From Thermoflexus sp042408815 (GTDB taxonomy: Bacteria > Chloroflexota > Anaerolineae > Thermoflexales > Thermoflexaceae), in assembly GCF_042408815.1 (NCBI RefSeq), contig NZ_JBHOQR010000002.1:319320-383319 (forward strand): 64,000 nt of DNA, read 5' to 3'. Both the position numbers and the translations under genes were made by a program. Each line of letters begins with the position of its first letter. Position 1 is the first letter of the stretch. Under the pieces are notes generated by a model. That model ran no database searches and had not been told where the DNA came from. It saw only the letters and a list, made by a program, of their open reading frames with translations. Positions 59,811 to 64,000 of this stretch are shown piece after piece.

Positions 59811-61583
59811 ATGCCCGAGAAGGTCCTGGTCTGCGTGGCATGGCCGTATGCGAACGGCCCACTGCATCTGGGCCACATCGCCGGAGCCTACCTTCCGGCC
59901 GACATCTTCGCCCGCTATCACCGCCTGAAGGGCAACCGGGTCCTCATGGTCTCCGGGTCGGATTCCCATGGGACCCCCATCACCGTTCAGGCGGATCGGG
60001 AGGGCGTGCCGCCCCGGGCGCTGTTCGAGCGCTATCATCAGGTCTTCCTGGAGACCTGGCAGAAATACGGTATCTCCTTTGATCTTTTCACCCACACCGA
60101 CACGGAAAACCATCACCGGGTCGCCCAGGACATGTTCCTGCGCCTCCTGGAGAAGGGGTATCTCTTCAAGCAAACCCAACGCCAGTTCTACTCGGAGGTC
60201 TCGCGGCGCTTTCTCCCGGATCGTTACATCGAGGGGACATGCCCGATCTGCGGCTATGAGCGGGCCCGGGGTGATCAATGCGAGCGATGCGGGACCCTCT
60301 TAGAAGCCACCCAGCTGATCCATCCCCGCAGCCGGATTGACGGGAGCGTGCCGGTGTTGCGGGAGACCGAACATTATTTCTTCAACCTGCCCGCCTTCAC
60401 CGAGCCCCTCCTGGCCTATCTGCGTGACAAGGGGTACTGGCGGCCCAACGTCCTCGCCTTCACCCTCAACTACATCCGACAGGGGCTCCAGCCACGCCCC
60501 ATCACCCGGGACCTGGATTGGGGGATTCCGGTTCCCCTGGAGGGGTTTGAGGGCAAGGTGCTTTACGTGTGGTTCGAGGCCGTCATCGGCTATCTCTCGG
60601 CGACCATCGAATGGGCCTCCCTCTCCGGAAGCCCGGAGGCCTGGAAGGACTGGTGGTATGATCCGGGGGCCAAAATCGTCTACTTTATCGGGAAGGACAA
60701 CATCCCCTTCCACACCATCATCTGGCCCGCCCAGCTCCTCGGCACCGAGCGGCTGTATGAGGAGGACCCCTCCAAACGCCTGACCCTGCCTTACGATGTG
60801 CCAGCCAACGAATTCCTGAACCTGGAAGGGGACAAATTCTCCACCAGCCGCAACTGGGCGGTTTGGGCCCTGGACGCGGCGGAGCGCTACGCGGTAGATG
60901 CCCTCCGCTATTACCTGACAGCGATCATGCCCGAGACCCAGGACACAGAGTTCCGCTGGATCGACTTCATCCGCCACAACAACGAAGAGCTCCTCTCCAT
61001 CTGGGGGAACCTGGTGCACCGCGTCCTCACCTTCGCCGCCCGCCATTTCGATGGGGAAGTACCCATGCCGGGCCTGATGGAGCCGCGGGACGCTGAGATC
61101 TTGGCCCGGATCGATGTGTCCTTTGAAACGGTGGGACGGATGATCGAGGGTTGCCGTTTCCGGCAGGCGTTGGAGACCGTAATGGGGCTGGCCGCGGAGG
61201 TGAACCGCTACCTCAACGAGCGCGAGCCCTGGAAGGAGATCCGAGAAGACCGAACCCGGGCGGGGACAACCGTTTACGTGGCGTTGCGGGCGATCGACAG
61301 CCTCAAGGTGATGTTCGCGCCCTTCCTTCCCTTCTCGAGCCAGCGGGTTCATGAGATGCTGGGGTATGAAGGGGACCTCGTGGGGCGCCTGATCCTCCGG
61401 CCCGTGGCCGAGCGGACACGGGAGCACCTCGTCCTCACCTACGAAGCCGATCCCCGGGTCCGCTGGGAGCCCAGCCGGCTGCCGCCAGGCCAGCGCCTGC
61501 GGGAGATCCGCCCTCTGTTTGAGAAAATCGACGAGGCGCGGGCGGAGGAAGAACGGGCCCGCCTGGGACAACCCACGGCGTGA
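59811..61583 (+). CDS. metG: Methionyl-tRNA synthetase
   Basis: 590 residues. The class I HIGH site is AWPYANGPLHLGHIAGAYLP, followed by DSHGTPITVQA. The zinc knuckle is CPICGYERARGDQCERCG. The KMSKS-equivalent is GDKFSTSRNW. The anticodon-binding helical domain is at about 420-560 with no C-terminal tRNA-binding extension. The ATG at 59811 has GAGGAGG 7 bases upstream. Its long leader with a terminator suggests attenuation by tRNA charging or another signal. Confidence 0.95.
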   Translation: MPEKVLVCVAWPYANGPLHLGHIAGAYLPADIFARYHRLKGNRVLMVSGSDSHGTPITVQADREGVPPRALFERYHQVFLETWQKYGISFDLFTHTDTENHHRVAQDMFLRLLEKGYLFKQTQRQFYSEVSRRFLPDRYIEGTCPICGYERARGDQCERCGTLLEATQLIHPRSRIDGSVPVLRETEHYFFNLPAFTEPLLAYLRDKGYWRPNVLAFTLNYIRQGLQPRPITRDLDWGIPVPLEGFEGKVLYVWFEAVIGYLSATIEWASLSGSPEAWKDWWYDPGAKIVYFIGKDNIPFHTIIWPAQLLGTERLYEEDPSKRLTLPYDVPANEFLNLEGDKFSTSRNWAVWALDAAERYAVDALRYYLTAIMPETQDTEFRWIDFIRHNNEELLSIWGNLVHRVLTFAARHFDGEVPMPGLMEPRDAEILARIDVSFETVGRMIEGCRFRQALETVMGLAAEVNRYLNEREPWKEIREDRTRAGTTVYVALRAIDSLKVMFAPFLPFSSQRVHEMLGYEGDLVGRLILRPVAERTREHLVLTYEADPRVRWEPSRLPPGQRLREIRPLFEKIDEARAEEERARLGQPTA

Positions 61584-61689
61584 TGGAGCGGCGGGCGGCG
61601 ATTGGGAAACCGGCCTTGCGAGGCGCTCCCCGCCCCATGCCGGCCTCGCCCGCCGATCGAAATCGCCCGCATGGGACACGAAGGCGCCA

Positions 61690-61709
61690 AGCGTCGGCCT
61701 GCGCCGACG
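61690..61709. repeat. Hairpin downstream of metG (first of two)
   Basis: GCGTCGGC pairs perfectly with its complement over 8 bp around the loop CTGC. No U tract follows. Confidence 0.45.
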
Positions 61710-61721
61710 CGGAAAGGCGTT

Positions 61722-61741
61722 CTGGCCGGCCTCCGCCGGCC
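61722..61741. repeat. Hairpin downstream of metG (second of two)
   Basis: TGGCCGGC pairs perfectly over 8 bp around the loop CTCC, 12 bases after the first hairpin. It lies between metG and the convergent oxidoreductase. No U tract follows. Confidence 0.45.
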
Positions 61742-61792
61742 ATCGAGTCGAAGGCCCATCCGAGTTGAATTCCTTCGACACCCCCCGGGCCA

Positions 61793-62953
61793 TCAAATCA
61801 CATTGTATTCCGCGGCACGACCCGCGAGGGCGAAGCGCTCCCATCGGAGCGGGGCGATATCCAGCGTATGGGCCTGGCCGTCCAGGATCTCCTCGGCCAT
61901 CAGCAGGCCGGCGATCGGGCCGTGCATCACCCCGTGGCCGCTGAAGCCCGCCACCACATAAAAGCCCTTCACCGCTGGAACGCGCCCGAGGATCGGATGG
62001 GCATCCGGGGTCACCTCATAGAGGCCGACCACCCGGGCCCGCACGCCAGCGCGTTCCAGCAGCGGCATCCGCGCGATCGCCGCCTCCATATGGACCAGCT
62101 CCCACTCTGGGTCCAGCTGTTCGTTGAACCCGGGAGGTTCCGCCCGGTTCGACATGCCGGTGAGGATTCCCTCCCCTTCCCGGTGGAAATACAGGCTCTG
62201 AGCGAAATCGATCACCATGGGGAAATCAGGCGGGATCTCCGGGATCGGCGTGGTGATGAGATACTGACGCCGGTAAGGGAGAATGGGCAACTCCACCCCC
62301 ACCATCCGCCCGATCGAAGCGGCCCAGGCGCCCGCAGCGTTCACCAAGATCGGCGTGGCGATCTCGCCGGCGGGGGTTCGCACTGCCTCGATCTGCCCGC
62401 CTCGGGTCCGGACCCCGATCACGGGGGTATCGGTGAAGAGCTGCCCGCCGAGGCGTCGGGCGCCGGACGCATATCCGTTGACGAGGTCCATAGGACTGAG
62501 AAGGCCATCGCGCGGGCAAAACGTTCCAGCGATCACGTCCTCCAGGCGCATCATGGGGAGCCGGCGGCGGATCTCCTCGCCCGCGAGCCATTCGGTGGGC
62601 ACGCCGAGGCGGCGTTGCAGCGCCACCTGGTCGCGGAAGGCGGCGACATCCTCCTCTCGAGTGAGCAGGAAGAGGTAGCCGCAGAAACGCATCTCGAGGG
62701 GTGCGCCGGGGTCCTCAGGGAACCGCTCCATCATGGCCACGCTGAGGAGAGAGAGGCGGATATGGATCTCGGTGGCGAACTGATGGCGGAACCCGCCGGC
62801 GGCCTTCGAGGTGGAGCCGCAACCGAAGAAAGGTCCCTTCTCCAGGACGACCACCCGCAAGCCGGGGGACTTCTTCAGGAGATGATAAGCCGTACTCAGG
62901 CCCATCACCCCGCCCCCGGCGATCACCACATCCGCGGTAGCCGGCAAGGTCAT
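61793..62953 (-). CDS. FAD-dependent oxidoreductase (DAO / sarcosine oxidase type)
   Basis: 386 residues of the D-amino acid oxidase family. The FAD motif is DVVIAGGGVMGLSTAYHLLK, then EKGPFFGCGSTSKAAGGFRH, VNAAGAWAASIGRMVGVELP and the closing FYVVAGFSGHGVMHGPIAGL. These resemble sarcosine, glycine or dimethylglycine oxidoreductases, but the substrate is not fixed. GGAGG lies 5 bases before the ATG at 62953. It is followed by the CRISPR leader on its upstream side, so its promoter faces away from the array. Confidence 0.9.
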   Translation of the reverse strand: MTLPATADVVIAGGGVMGLSTAYHLLKKSPGLRVVVLEKGPFFGCGSTSKAAGGFRHQFATEIHIRLSLLSVAMMERFPEDPGAPLEMRFCGYLFLLTREEDVAAFRDQVALQRRLGVPTEWLAGEEIRRRLPMMRLEDVIAGTFCPRDGLLSPMDLVNGYASGARRLGGQLFTDTPVIGVRTRGGQIEAVRTPAGEIATPILVNAAGAWAASIGRMVGVELPILPYRRQYLITTPIPEIPPDFPMVIDFAQSLYFHREGEGILTGMSNRAEPPGFNEQLDPEWELVHMEAAIARMPLLERAGVRARVVGLYEVTPDAHPILGRVPAVKGFYVVAGFSGHGVMHGPIAGLLMAEEILDGQAHTLDIAPLRWERFALAGRAAEYNVI

Positions 62954-63397
62954 GGGACGCCTCCGGGATCTGAAGATCTGTTGGGGTGGGGCCTTCTGGA
63001 ACAGAGCGGCCCGCTTCCCCAGCTTCCTCGAGATTCTCCTTTACGACCCTCCGGGAAGAAGAACCCTGCGTTATCTCCCCTCAAAAATCTTCCGCGGACC
63101 CCCTCCGGATTTCCGGCGATCGGGGGTCCACGGAGGCATTTCAAAAGATCCCATTGGAACCCATCCTTTCTCTCCCCTTCATTTATTATTTCTTCCTAAA
63201 CTCCTATCGTTCAATTCCTATCTATCGCTTATTTTCTCGGGTCCGGCAAAGGCTTCCGCGGACCCCCATCGTTCAATCGACCGTCCCCCATTCCGAGTCC
63301 TTGACAAATTGTCCTGGATATGGTAATCTAAAAAGGAAATCCCTTCAAGAGATTCGTTTTTCTCTTCCCTCTCCCTTCTATGCCCTGAAATTGCAGG
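62954..63397. other. CRISPR leader region
   Basis: 444 bases, AT-rich towards the array, without a supported gene. It contains the 15-bp direct repeat CTTCCGCGGACCCCC (63089-63103 and 63253-63267), ATCGTTCAAT twice (63205-63214 and 63268-63277), and a consensus promoter (63301-63329) facing the array. Hence transcription enters the array from this side. Confidence 0.65.
63301..63329 (+). promoter_or_regulatory. Leader promoter of the CRISPR array
   Basis: TTGACA (63301-63306), a 17-base spacer, TAATCT (63324-63329). The first repeat begins 69 bases downstream. Confidence 0.7.
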
Positions 63398-64000
63398 GCC
63401 TCAATCGAACCAGCGTGGGATTGAAACGATTGTTCTGTAGCAAAATGCAACACAACACGCAATGGCCTCAATCGAACCAGCGTGGGATTGAAACACACAA
63501 ATCCCGTCTCACGAAGCACGAACGCCTCCGGCCTCAATCGAACCAGCGTGGGATTGAAACAATCATAGCACGTTGGCTGTTGACTGTCAAACGTTCGGCC
63601 TCAATCGAACCAGCGTGGGATTGAAACTCGACTGTTGGCGTAAGATTTCTTGTGCGGCCCGGCGGCCTCAATCGAACCAGCGTGGGATTGAAACGATAAA
63701 CGTGCCCTCGGGGAGGTCCACCCACGCCTCCCGCCTCAATAGAACCAGCGTGGGATTGAAACGGTCTCTGCTCGATCGGGTGCGGCGGTGGGGTTTGGCC
63801 TCAATCGAACCAGCGTGGGATTGAAACAATCGCAGCAATACCCAAATCGCCGGCGCACGCCGGGGGCCTCAATCGAACCAGCGTGGGATTGAAACCAGCA
63901 CGTAGCTGGGGAACGTTGAACTTGATGAAAGCGCCTCAATCGAACCAGCGTGGGATTGAAACAGCAACCGATCCGCACTACTCATCATAGCAAGAGTTAG
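63398..64000 (+). CRISPR. CRISPR array, 9 repeats and 8 complete spacers, open at the window edge
   Basis: 30-base repeats begin at 63398, 63465, 63531, 63598, 63665, 63733, 63798, 63866 and 63933. Each starts GCCTCAATCG and ends GGGATTGAAAC; internal TCAATC and GATTGA are complementary. Spacers are 35-38 bases. Repeat 6 differs by one base (TCGAA to TAGAA). The ending ATTGAAAC matches the 8-base crRNA handle of type I and III systems and fixes the plus orientation. The last 38 bases follow repeat 9 and may be a ninth spacer. No cas gene is in this window. Confidence 0.97.

Noticed and set aside
60300..61844. A 514-residue minus-strand frame
   Set aside because: Antisense to metG, low-complexity and unlike any family.
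63328..63978. Short frames over the CRISPR array
   Set aside because: They are translations of the repeat itself and repeat the same residues at each unit.

Overview
The window is 64 kb of GC-rich, densely coding bacterial chromosome with short intergenic gaps and many AGGAGG-type ribosome binding sites. No rRNA, phage or insertion sequence is visible. The best guess for the source is a thermophilic Chloroflexota bacterium, perhaps Thermoflexus- or Anaerolineae-like. The grounds are a subtilase ending in a short YLPLVL tail of the kind recalled from Chloroflexota secreted proteins, several small DUF families, and a CRISPR repeat ending in ATTGAAAC. This assignment is inference, not proof.

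Layout. 0-6 kb: a Cys/Met-metabolism PLP enzyme, a decayed YfhO-type remnant, and a very large YfhO-flippase fusion. 6-13 kb: a duplicated small membrane protein, isoaspartyl peptidase, secreted subtilase, a Memo-AMMECR1 fusion, DUF503, a LipM-like ligase, a HicB-like protein and a DUF1028 protein. 13-20 kb: BMP lipoprotein, a perfect terminator, tRNA-Sec (UCA), quinone oxidoreductase, GH36 galactosidase, an isocitrate/isopropylmalate dehydrogenase and a cupredoxin. 20-31 kb: amidohydrolase, ribosomal L25, a repeat-built membrane-tethered protein, YbaK, TsaD, DNA polymerase I, an ABC-2 permease, RsmG and SelA. 31-41 kb: HNH nuclease, DUF2905, fumarase, methyltransferase and glycosyltransferase, then sdhC-sdhD-aspartic protease-sdhA-sdhB. 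41-50 kb: GatB, a propeller lipoprotein, a divergent FtsH, and minC-minD-minE-rodA. 50-57 kb: DUF1540-like acidic protein, VKOR-DsbA-MoeA, and a helicase with an embedded HNH nuclease behind MGMT. 57-64 kb: LysM protein, GlmU, MetG behind a leader and terminator, a FAD oxidoreductase, and a CRISPR array that runs off the right edge.

Functional themes. Selenocysteine: tRNA-Sec at 14.85 kb and SelA at 30 kb show UGA recoding. TCA cycle: fumarase, a complete succinate dehydrogenase and possibly an isocitrate dehydrogenase. Division and envelope: MinCDE with RodA, GlmU and the flippase fusion. Oxidative folding: DsbA with VKOR, co-transcribed with MoeA. DNA repair: PolA, MGMT and the helicase-HNH protein. 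The most unusual items are the helicase-HNH architecture, the YfhO-flippase fusion, an aspartic protease inside the sdh operon, a natural Tyr in the Pol I O-helix, and the metG leader.
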